Shown piece by piece: positions 14,748 through 22,193 of a stretch of DNA of 64,000 bases; the stretch's first letter is position 1; each line of letters starts with the position of its first letter. Location of the stretch: contig NZ_CABPSL010000001.1 of the NCBI RefSeq assembly GCF_902459665.1, positions 124,001 to 188,000 on the forward strand, in the 5' to 3' direction. A program made the position numbers and the translations under genes. The notes beneath the pieces are model-generated. The model searched no databases. It saw only the letters and a list, made by a program, of their open reading frames with translations, and was not told the origin of the DNA. This stretch comes from Pandoraea cepalis. GTDB lineage: Bacteria > Pseudomonadota > Gammaproteobacteria > Burkholderiales > Burkholderiaceae.

Positions 14748-15167
14748 ATGGCACGCATCGAAGGTCGTTTGAAAATGCTCGGCGAGGGTCGCGTGGACCA
14801 GTACGGCTGGACGATCCGCACGGTCGCGGAAATCGGCGATCGGGAAATCCACAACCTGCGCGTGTCGCCGCGGTTGAGCAACTACCTGAACGTGGGCGAG
14901 CCCGTCGCGCTGGGTGTGCAGCGCGTCTTGGGCGCCACCACGGTGTACGCCGTCGCCAGCCCGGACGGGCGCGTGCGCCACGGCGCGATCGGCGGCCTGC
15001 TGTTCCTGCTGATGTTGTACGTCCTCGCGGGCCTGTTCTGCTGGCACGAAATCACGAACCACGGTTCGGCCCTCTACGGCGCAGCGCTCGCCGTGATCGG
15101 CTGGATGGCCCTGGGTCCGCTCAACGCAATCCGGTTGTGCGTTGCGTTCGACCCGATGAAAACCTGA
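14748..15167 (+). CDS. Small inner-membrane protein, unknown
   Basis: 139 residues; RBS GGAGAGAACG. Soluble N-terminal half of about 80 residues with beta-rich character (IEGRLKMLGEG, NLRVSPRLSNYLNVGEPVALGV), then two hydrophobic segments at about 86-104 and 108-130. Not recognised. It has its own promoter with the palindromic operator, just before the TraY/DotA-like gene with the same operator, so a transfer role is likely. Confidence 0.6.
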   Translation: MARIEGRLKMLGEGRVDQYGWTIRTVAEIGDREIHNLRVSPRLSNYLNVGEPVALGVQRVLGATTVYAVASPDGRVRHGAIGGLLFLLMLYVLAGLFCWHEITNHGSALYGAALAVIGWMALGPLNAIRLCVAFDPMKT

Positions 15168-15196
15168 TCGACGGCACCACGTCCTCACGTCCCACC

Positions 15197-15220
15197 AAGG
15201 CGGCTCCGGCCGCCTTTTTT
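15197..15220 (+). terminator. Intrinsic terminator
   Basis: AAGGCGGC, loop TCCG, GCCGCCTT, then T-run. Confidence 0.85.
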
Positions 15221-15350
15221 GCGTCCGTCGCCGAAGGCTCACCGGCGGCAGCGACCGGCCGGCGCGTGAGCGCCCGGGCCTGCACGGGCTTCGCACCCCC
15301 GTACATGCCTGGGAACCCAAACTATTTTTTCCGTACACCCCGTTCTGCGC

Positions 15351-15394
15351 TTGACCCACGCCTGGCTCGAGTTAGCCTGGTGTTGGTGCCAACA
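15351..15394 (+). promoter_or_regulatory. Promoter-operator, regulon copy B
   Basis: TTGACC (15351-15356), 16-base spacer, TAGCCT (15373-15378), then TGTTGGTGCCAACA (15381-15394). The words GGCTCGAGTTAGCCTGG are shared with copy C. Confidence 0.65.
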
Positions 15395-15442
15395 GTTCAA
15401 CCGGCACCACCCGCTCTTTAACAACTCGCCCGAGGCCATTCC

Positions 15443-18040
15443 ATGCGCCGACTTTTCAAGACCCTCGCCGGGCCGCTCGCCCTGTTTGCGTTGCTGTTCA
15501 GCGCGCCCGCGCACGCGGACATCTTCACGCCGCCCTCGACCGACTGGATTATGGTTCATGTCATGCCGTTGCTCGGTGCTGGCTCGGACGCATCGGCCAG
15601 CCCGTTCAGCCCGCTCTTCAGCATTCTGAACACCGCGGTCATGACAATCGGCGGATTGATCGCCGCGTACGTTATGTTCGCGTCGATCGCATCCACAGCC
15701 CACGACGGCGAGATGATGGGCAAGCAGTGGAGTTCGATGTGGGTGCCCATCCGTTCGACGCTCGGCATGGCGATGATCCTGCCGGTTAAGGGCGGGTTCT
15801 GCCTCATTCAGTTGATCGTGCTCTGGCTCGCAACGCAGGGCATCGGCCTCGCCGACACCGTATGGACCGCGTACCTCACCAACTGGACGCAGCAAACGGC
15901 GACGTACACGAGCCCGGTGCTCGACGTGAAGGCGCGGGCACTGTTCGAGTCGTTGGTGTTGAGCAACGTGTGCTACGAGAGCGTGCGCGGCACGTACGCC
16001 AGCGAGTCGGCGGACGACCAGGCCACGGTCAACCAGTTGAACAACGGGCAGGACATTTCGTCGTCGGTCGGCGCAACGTGGTTCAGCGACCTCGACGCCA
16101 ACGGTGCGGGAACGGTCGGCTACAACTTCGGGCGGACCGGTGACGGTTCGACGTACGCCGCGTGCGGCACCGTGACCGCCACACTGAAAGGCACCACGGC
16201 CAGCACGTCGAACACCAACGGCGCCGGGTTGCAAACCGCCACGGCCTGGCTCAACGCGGCCCCCGCGACGAGCGCGATCGAGTCCGGCCATGTTGACGCG
16301 TTGAAATCGATGCAGAGCGCTGCAGACAACCTCGCCAAGCAGATGGTGGGTACCGCGGGCAACGGCGCGCTCGCACCGGCCACGGTCAACGCGGCGATCG
16401 ACGCCGCTGTAAAAGCCTACGAGACCACGGTGAGCGCTAAGGCCAACGCGGCGTTCGCCGCCGCGATGGGCAACGGCCAACTGGCGTCCAGTCTCGGCGC
16501 AGATGGGTTCGTGGTCTCGGGAGCCGAGTACGCGGCCTTGGGTCGCATGAAATCGGACGTGAACGCGTCGGTCTCGAACGTGCCGACGGCCGTGGACGGG
16601 ATGACCGCCGGCAAGGTGGGCCTGATGGGCCTTTTCGACAACCAGACCGACTCGGACGTGAAGCACGCGCAATCGCTGCTCGACGCGGCGAACACCCAGG
16701 CCGCGGCCAAGACCGGCGGTGGCGGTGGCGACGACAAGTTCTCGAAAGTCATCAACCTGTTCGCGGGCCAGGGCTTCACGGCCGTCACCGACCCGAACGA
16801 AGACCCCATGATGCGCGCGTACGACGTGGGGCAAGGGCTGTTCACGACGGTTCAGAACGCCGGCATCGCCGCGGCGACGCTGATGGGTTTCGCGGCCGTC
16901 CCGCTGGCCGGGAACGTGGTGATGGCGGCGGCCTCGCTGTTCGGCGGGCTGTTCACGTTCATCGCCTCGTGCCTGCTCGTCCCCGCGTTCGTGCTCTGCT
17001 TCGTGCTGCCCATGATGCCGTTCTTCGCGGTGGCCCTGGCCGCTTTCGGCTGGCTCGTCATGCTGTTCGAGAGCCTGGTGGCCGCGCCGCTTTGGGCGGT
17101 CACTTTCCTGTCGCCGAATCACGGGCAGGACGGCATCGGCTCGCAAAAGCAAGGCTTGATGATGATCTTGAGCCTCACCTTGCGCCCGGCGCTGTTGACC
17201 ATCGGCGTGTGCGGGTCTTACGTGCTGATGCAACCGATCGGCCTGTTCGCCAACTCGCTGTTCGGCGTGGCCTGGGGCGCGACGGGCGGCGGCGGTGGCT
17301 TGTTTGAACTCATGCGCATGGTCGCGGGCGCGGTCTTGTTCATGATGTTTCTGTTCCAGTCCGTGCGCTTCTGCCTGAAACTCATCACCAGCGTGCCCGA
17401 CAACGTGCTCGATTGGATCGGTGGCGGCCACGGCGCGGTGCTGGGCGGCCACGTTGAAGAAATGGGACGCGGTGCCAACGCCGCGAGCGCGGCCGGCGCG
17501 GGTGCCGCGGGCGCTGCGCTCGGATCGGCCGCCGCGGGTGCGGCGAAGGGCGCGGATGCGTTGCGCAGCAAACTGGCCGGGATGCAGAAGGGACGCGAGC
17601 GCGAGGTCGGCAACCTGTCCGAGCGGGGCGGTACGACGATCCCGGTTCCGAAGGGCGGTACGACGCCGCCCACCGGCGGTCGCGGCGACCTGCCCGCAGA
17701 ACCGAGCACGCTGAAGGACGCGAAGGCCAGCGCAGCCGCGGGCGGTGGCGCGGGCAAGCCGGCGGCGCCCACCGCGCAAGCGAGCAGCGCAGGCTCCAGC
17801 AAGCCCGAGGCGCCGGCCACGGCCAGCCCCGAGCGTGCAGCGTCGGGCAGTTCGCAGGACGGGGCCACCGCGAGCCGCGCGGACCTGGCGAAGAACCTGG
17901 CCGCGAACATGGAACGCGCAGCGGCGATCCGCGATCGCCTGGTCGAGCCCACCGAGCGCGCGACCGAGGCTGAAAAGCTGCAGGACGGCGCAGCACCGGA
18001 CGCCGAGAAGGGCGGTAAGGAGGACAGCGGCACCGTCTGA
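15443..18040 (+). CDS. TraY/DotA-like type IV secretion membrane protein
   Basis: 865 residues with a signal peptide ending in A-H-A before DIFTPPSTDW, then FSILNTAVMTIGGLIAAYVMFASIASTAHDGEMMGKQWSSMWVPIRS, the hallmark of the TraY/DotA family. A periplasmic domain (about residues 150-440) is followed by a cluster of hydrophobic helices (about 460-650) and a long Ala/Gly/Ser/Pro-rich charged tail (670-865). DotA and TraY form the inner-membrane base of I-type secretion systems. No other I-type components are in the window, so they lie outside or the protein works alone. Start ATG is preceded by a weak RBS. Confidence 0.8.
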   Translation: MRRLFKTLAGPLALFALLFSAPAHADIFTPPSTDWIMVHVMPLLGAGSDASASPFSPLFSILNTAVMTIGGLIAAYVMFASIASTAHDGEMMGKQWSSMWVPIRSTLGMAMILPVKGGFCLIQLIVLWLATQGIGLADTVWTAYLTNWTQQTATYTSPVLDVKARALFESLVLSNVCYESVRGTYASESADDQATVNQLNNGQDISSSVGATWFSDLDANGAGTVGYNFGRTGDGSTYAACGTVTATLKGTTASTSNTNGAGLQTATAWLNAAPATSAIESGHVDALKSMQSAADNLAKQMVGTAGNGALAPATVNAAIDAAVKAYETTVSAKANAAFAAAMGNGQLASSLGADGFVVSGAEYAALGRMKSDVNASVSNVPTAVDGMTAGKVGLMGLFDNQTDSDVKHAQSLLDAANTQAAAKTGGGGGDDKFSKVINLFAGQGFTAVTDPNEDPMMRAYDVGQGLFTTVQNAGIAAATLMGFAAVPLAGNVVMAAASLFGGLFTFIASCLLVPAFVLCFVLPMMPFFAVALAAFGWLVMLFESLVAAPLWAVTFLSPNHGQDGIGSQKQGLMMILSLTLRPALLTIGVCGSYVLMQPIGLFANSLFGVAWGATGGGGGLFELMRMVAGAVLFMMFLFQSVRFCLKLITSVPDNVLDWIGGGHGAVLGGHVEEMGRGANAASAAGAGAAGAALGSAAAGAAKGADALRSKLAGMQKGREREVGNLSERGGTTIPVPKGGTTPPTGGRGDLPAEPSTLKDAKASAAAGGGAGKPAAPTAQASSAGSSKPEAPATASPERAASGSSQDGATASRADLAKNLAANMERAAAIRDRLVEPTERATEAEKLQDGAAPDAEKGGKEDSGTV

Positions 18041-18060
18041 TCGCGCGCACGACCAGCACA

Positions 18061-18086
18061 ACGGGCGGCTCTGGCCGCCCGTTTTT
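18061..18086 (+). terminator. Intrinsic terminator
   Basis: ACGGGCGGC, loop TCTG, GCCGCCCGT, then T-run. Confidence 0.85.
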
Positions 18087-18116
18087 ATTCGGTCTACCAG
18101 GGAATCCGCAGCACGG

Positions 18117-18165
18117 GCCGGAGGCCGATCGACCAAAGGGGCGCGCAAGCGTCCCGTTCTTTTTT
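18117..18165 (+). terminator. Second terminator with GCAA loop, repeated element
   Basis: GGGGCGC, loop GCAA, GCGTCCC, then GTTCTTTTTT. The preceding bases (GGCCGGAGGCCGATCGACC) and the hairpin recur after the second repeat-nuclease gene at 23755-23794. Confidence 0.65.
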
Positions 18166-18254
18166 GCACGGCGAAGGCGTAACCGTCACCAGCGCTTGCA
18201 TGAAAAAAAGTGCGTTTTTCCGGGCAAAACGGCCGTTTCCGGGCCACTGGGCGC

Positions 18255-18305
18255 TTGCTTTAGTCTGGGCTCGAGTTAGCCTGGGTCAAGGCGTTGGCAT
18301 CAACG
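18255..18305 (+). promoter_or_regulatory. Promoter-operator, regulon copy C
   Basis: TTGCTT (18255-18260), 16-base spacer, TAGCCT (18277-18282), then CGTTGGCATCAACG (18292-18305). Drives the operon 18330-22084. Confidence 0.65.
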
Positions 18306-18329
18306 CTCAACCACCCACCGGAGAACCAC

Positions 18330-18692
18330 ATGCACGACCTCGACCACCACAGCGCACTCACGGAGCAGACCGCGAACCGCGCGTACCTCATGCAGACCGC
18401 CGTGGCTCACGTCGGCGCCATCGCGTTCATCGCCAACCTCACGCTCGGCGTTCTCGAAACCCTCGACGGCCATTGGTCCGGTCTGCTGGGCCGCTTGGGC
18501 GTCGCAGCGTTCACCGCGGCGGTGTGGTGGTCCGGTTCCTTCCGCGCGAACCTCATGCGTCAACGCGCCACGATCGGCCGCCCGATCGAACTGCTGCGCC
18601 GCCCCAGCGATTGGCTCCCGTCGCCGTTCGGCTTCACGCCGGCCGTGATCGGCGACGAGCGCGTGCAACTGCTGCCCCCGGACAACAAGTGA
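18330..18692 (+). CDS. Small inner-membrane protein
   Basis: 120 residues, RBS CGGAGAACCAC. Two hydrophobic segments (about 27-46 and 53-75) with a charged C-terminus. Unknown family. First gene of an operon under regulon promoter C, followed after 16 bases by another small membrane protein. Confidence 0.6.
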   Translation: MHDLDHHSALTEQTANRAYLMQTAVAHVGAIAFIANLTLGVLETLDGHWSGLLGRLGVAAFTAAVWWSGSFRANLMRQRATIGRPIELLRRPSDWLPSPFGFTPAVIGDERVQLLPPDNK

Positions 18693-18708
18693 ACGAGGCC
18701 CGACGATC

Positions 18709-18966
18709 ATGCGCATCCTCAGCCTCCCTAGCATCGCCGACCTGATCAAGCACGTCCGACTCGGCCTCTTTCTGATCATGCTCGCCATCGGCGCCTGGCA
18801 AATCGCCGACGCGCTGCGCGGACCGGCCGACCAGGCACCGGGCCACTGGATCGCCGCCGCCGTGAGCATCGGCGTGGCCGCCCGGTTCTACCTCGCCAAG
18901 CGTTCGCAGTTCAACCTCGCCGCCGACGCGATCGAGCGTCTGGCCGCCCGCAACCGCACGAAGTGA
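18709..18966 (+). CDS. Small two-helix membrane protein
   Basis: 85 residues. Hydrophobic segments about 17-35 and 46-62; basic C-terminus. Unknown family. 8 bases before the next ATG, so part of the same operon. Confidence 0.55.
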   Translation: MRILSLPSIADLIKHVRLGLFLIMLAIGAWQIADALRGPADQAPGHWIAAAVSIGVAARFYLAKRSQFNLAADAIERLAARNRTK

Positions 18967-18974
18967 GGCCCGTC

Positions 18975-19376
18975 ATGCTCGATTTTTCCAGCACTTACCG
19001 CGACGACCGGCTCGACACGCTCCTGCCGAACGTGACCGCCCCCGGCATCCGTCGCTGGGAAGAGAGCCGCCGGGCGTCGATGCGCGCACGCCATCACCAC
19101 ACGCTGGCCGAGCGCGTGCGCCGCGAGTCGCCCGTGCTCGCAGCACTGGCCCGCGGCCAGGCCGTTGAGCCCGTCAAGACCGACGCCCCCAGCGTGCGCG
19201 ACGCGCTGGCCTCGTGGGACGCGCACGTGGCCGGCGCCCGGGCGCACTTCGCAGCGCAAGACGAAGCGTACCGCCTCGCGCGCCTGCTGCCCGACCACGA
19301 CGAGCACGCAAGCCCGTCGCCGGTGTGGCGGGCGATGCTCAACGACCTGAACGACCTCAACACCACCGAGGTATGA
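18975..19376 (+). CDS. Hypothetical cytoplasmic protein
   Basis: 133 residues, helical, His- and Arg-rich near residues 30-50 (RRASMRARHHHTLAERVRRE). No known family, signal or membrane segment. The ATG at 18975 is preferred over an in-frame GTG just upstream. Ends 2 bases before the next ATG. Confidence 0.55.
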   Translation: MLDFSSTYRDDRLDTLLPNVTAPGIRRWEESRRASMRARHHHTLAERVRRESPVLAALARGQAVEPVKTDAPSVRDALASWDAHVAGARAHFAAQDEAYRLARLLPDHDEHASPSPVWRAMLNDLNDLNTTEV

Positions 19377-19378
19377 CC

Positions 19379-19711
19379 ATGCGACGCCTCACCGTCACCA
19401 TCGCCGCCATCCTCGCGTGCAACCTGGCCTACGCCGACACCTTGACCATTGACCAAGCCATGAATGCCCGCCGTGCGCTCGACGCCGTGCAGGCCGCCGG
19501 TGCCCACGTCAACGCCAAGCCCGACGTGCGGGCGTGGCTGCTTGACCAGGTGACCACCGCCCGCAGCGCGCTCGAAACCGCCCCGCGCGGCGACGTGAAG
19601 CAACGCCTGCTCGACGTGGCGATCCGCGCCCGCGTCGCCGGGATGCTGCTCGACGCGCCCGCGTTGGTACCGGCCGCGGCCATCGTTGACAGCCTGGCGC
19701 ACGGCTTATGA
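19379..19711 (+). CDS. Small secreted or periplasmic protein
   Basis: 110 residues with a signal peptide (MRRLTVTIAAILACNLAYA) and an all-helical mature part with two regular heptad-like stretches. Unknown family. Its last 4 bases overlap the ATG of the secreted GH3 gene, so the two are translationally coupled and perhaps act together in the periplasm. Confidence 0.6.
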   Translation: MRRLTVTIAAILACNLAYADTLTIDQAMNARRALDAVQAAGAHVNAKPDVRAWLLDQVTTARSALETAPRGDVKQRLLDVAIRARVAGMLLDAPALVPAAAIVDSLAHGL

Positions 19712-20742
19712 ACCGGGTTTTCAACACGATCATCACGGCGCTGCTCGCAGCGCCCATGCTGGCCGTAGCGGCACCGCTGCCCACGGCCAGCGACCTGCGT
19801 TCGTTGTTCGTCGTCGAGAACCCGCCGCTCACCAGCGAGTTCGGCGCGCTGCTGATCCGCAACCAGTTCGACGCGCGACCCGCCATCGCGTGCGACTTGC
19901 GCAAAGCCCATCCGTCCGCCCTGATCTTGACCGACCAGGAAGGGGGCACCGTGCGCGACCTGAAGAACGTCGAGGCCCCGCCCGCACCGTGGGACGTACC
20001 CCGCATGACGGTCGGCGAGTTCACGGCGCAAGTGAAGCGGGCCGGCGACGCTCTGGCGAACAGTTGCGTGGACATCGACAACGCCCCGGTGGCGGAAGTG
20101 CAGGACACGCAGCGCAGTTACAGCAACGACCCGCAGCAGGCCGCGACGATCGCCGCGCGCTTCGCGCAGGCCATGACCGTCGCCGGCATCGCGCCGGTGT
20201 TGAAGCACTACCCGGGCAAACTCGCCTCGTGCAAGCCCGTGGCCTCGCTGCCGGGCTATCAACTTCGCAAGGGCAGCCACGAGGTCGAAAACTGCCCGGG
20301 CACCGCGGCGGACGTGTGGCGCATGGCCGACGCGTTCCCTGTGAACGCGGCCCCGATCGTGATGATGAGCAACCGCGTGTACCCCGGCGTGTCGCCGTTG
20401 CCCGCGGTGCTCGACCCGGTGTACGTCCAGCGCTTGCGCGCGGCCGGCTTTCACGGCCTCGTCATGACCGACGCCCTTTGGGAAATCAGCAACCGCCCGC
20501 AGGCCGTCGTGCAGGCGTTGCAGGCCGGCGCCGACGTGATCCTGCTGCCGCAACCGCGCCAGGTCGATGAAGCGATCCCGCTGATCCTCGCGGCCCTGCA
20601 ATCCGGCGCCCTCGACCCGGCGGTGATGCGCGACCGGCTCGACCGCGTGGCCGCGTTCAAGGCCGCGGCCATCGCCCGACGCACCCCGTCGCCCGACGGG
20701 CTTCTGAACCTCACGCTCGCGCCAACAGGCGCGGCGCACTGA
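19708..20742 (+). CDS. Secreted GH3 (NagZ-like) protein, probably altered active site
   Basis: 344 residues with a signal peptide cut near residue 21. NagZ landmarks are present: TDQEGG (75-80), RSYSNDPQQAATIAARF, KHYPG (166-170) and the nucleophile region GLVMTDAL with D255. In NagZ the motif reads KHFPGHG and a DSH loop supplies the His-Asp general acid; here GHG is lost and the loop is longer (KLASCKPVASLPGYQLRKGSH), so activity may differ. Cytoplasmic NagZ cleaves GlcNAc-anhMurNAc. A secreted version in a transfer operon could open peptidoglycan for the channel or bind it. Confidence 0.7.
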   Translation: MNRVFNTIITALLAAPMLAVAAPLPTASDLRSLFVVENPPLTSEFGALLIRNQFDARPAIACDLRKAHPSALILTDQEGGTVRDLKNVEAPPAPWDVPRMTVGEFTAQVKRAGDALANSCVDIDNAPVAEVQDTQRSYSNDPQQAATIAARFAQAMTVAGIAPVLKHYPGKLASCKPVASLPGYQLRKGSHEVENCPGTAADVWRMADAFPVNAAPIVMMSNRVYPGVSPLPAVLDPVYVQRLRAAGFHGLVMTDALWEISNRPQAVVQALQAGADVILLPQPRQVDEAIPLILAALQSGALDPAVMRDRLDRVAAFKAAAIARRTPSPDGLLNLTLAPTGAAH

Positions 20743-20755
20743 ACCGGAGTCCACC

Positions 20756-22084
20756 ATGAGCACCATCAACGACGAAGCGTACGACCTGCCCGACGAGGAC
20801 GACGATGAGCACGACGACCTGGACGACGACCTCGACGACGACGAGGACCACGCGCTCGACTCAGACATCGCGCTTGACCGTTTCACCAACCAGGCGATGC
20901 GCCACGGCCGCCGCGCGGCGACGTGGCTGCTGATCGGCGCGCTGGCCGAGGTCGGCTTTTTCGTCGGTGTTTGCTACGCCGTAACATCAGTACGCTCGCT
21001 CTGGCTCATCGTGCCGGCCGCGATGATGACGAGCGTTGTTATGTTCATGCTCGCCGGGCTGATCAACGTCCGATGGGACCGGCATCGCACGCGCATGGAA
21101 AGCGTGATCGGGGAAGCGATGGGCTGGCGCAGTGACGTGCAACAGAAGCGGGAAGGCGAGGAGCGAGCGTACACGCGGCGTCACCTCGCGCGGATCGAAG
21201 AGGAGAGGCTCGACGCACTTCGCGAAGAAATGACGTGGAACGTCGGCCCGGCCCCGGTGTACATCGACGCCGAGGGCCGCCGCCACCCGACGGCCGAGCA
21301 GATCGCGCTCGAGGAGCACGCGCAGCGTGAGGCCGGCGACCTCTTCGACTCGCTGGACCGCCAATCGGACGAGCACGACGACGACGCGGAGTCGGACACC
21401 GTGCCCGACGCCCCCGACTCGCCCGCGTTGCGTGCGTGGATGCAGCGATGGGCCGGCATGAAGCCCGTCAAACAATCGCGGCCGGCCCCGCTTTTGAAGC
21501 GACACGACAACGCTGAAGGTCGGCGCCTCGAACGCGAACTCTGCCGCGCGATCGGCCGGCATTGGGGCGGTGCGTTTCACCGGCTGCTCGCCGAAGGTGC
21601 GGACGTGAACGGTCACAACGGCAGCGGTAAGCCCTTGGGCATCGCGGTGTTGCGCGGGCGACTGGATCAAGTGTCGTGGCTTCTCACGCTTGGCGCGGAC
21701 CCGAACGCGCAGTACCACGGCCGGACGATCATCGCGACGCTGATGCGGCAAGTCGAGCAGTACGCCGACGAAGGCGGTGGCGACGGCGACGACCACGAAT
21801 GGCCCGAGCGGATCGAACTGCTGGCACGCTGGGGCGCGGACCCGCACCTTGAGAACAGGTGGTACGACGAAGACGATGACGACGAAGGCCCGAACGCCTG
21901 GCCGTTCATCCGGAAACGGCCGGTGCTTTACGAGGCGTTCATGAAAGGCGTGGCAGCGCGGCAGCAGGCCGACGACGACACCCGCCGCCTGCTGGCTGGC
22001 GCTCGCGAGGCCGTCGGTCTTGCCGAAGTCGCCGACGAAACCCGCGACCTGCTGCGCGCAGCACGAGGCGCAGGCCGCGCGTGA
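20756..22084 (+). CDS. Membrane-anchored ankyrin-repeat protein
   Basis: 442 residues. A strikingly acidic N-terminus (residues 10-40, mostly Asp/Glu), two membrane helices (about 58-76 and 81-104), a coiled charged linker (105-230) and ankyrin-like repeats (HRLLAEGADVNGHNGSGKPLGIAVLRGRLDQVSWLLTLGADPNA and on, 260-380). The C-terminal tail is helical. Last gene of the regulon-C operon, 13 bases after the GH3 gene. May tether a cytoplasmic partner to the membrane; unproven. Confidence 0.65.
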   Translation: MSTINDEAYDLPDEDDDEHDDLDDDLDDDEDHALDSDIALDRFTNQAMRHGRRAATWLLIGALAEVGFFVGVCYAVTSVRSLWLIVPAAMMTSVVMFMLAGLINVRWDRHRTRMESVIGEAMGWRSDVQQKREGEERAYTRRHLARIEEERLDALREEMTWNVGPAPVYIDAEGRRHPTAEQIALEEHAQREAGDLFDSLDRQSDEHDDDAESDTVPDAPDSPALRAWMQRWAGMKPVKQSRPAPLLKRHDNAEGRRLERELCRAIGRHWGGAFHRLLAEGADVNGHNGSGKPLGIAVLRGRLDQVSWLLTLGADPNAQYHGRTIIATLMRQVEQYADEGGGDGDDHEWPERIELLARWGADPHLENRWYDEDDDDEGPNAWPFIRKRPVLYEAFMKGVAARQQADDDTRRLLAGAREAVGLAEVADETRDLLRAARGAGRA

Positions 22085-22095
22085 CGATGCGTTGG

Positions 22096-22122
22096 AAAAA
22101 GCCCGGGAAACCGGGCTTTTTT
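22096..22122. terminator. Bidirectional terminator
   Basis: AAAAAGCCCGG, loop GAAA, CCGGGCTTTTTT. Confidence 0.85.
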
Positions 22123-22136
22123 GCTGGCTGGCTTTC

Positions 22137-22164
22137 TTGCTAAAGATGCTCCGCCTGGTAGGTA
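22137..22164 (+). promoter_or_regulatory. Promoter of repeat-nuclease gene B
   Basis: TTGCTA (22137-22142), 16-base spacer ending CCTGG, TAGGTA (22159-22164), the same boxes as before gene A at 11850, followed by GGGGAGG. Confidence 0.6.
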
Positions 22165-22193
22165 CAGGGGAGGAAAATCAGCGGGAGAGCGGC

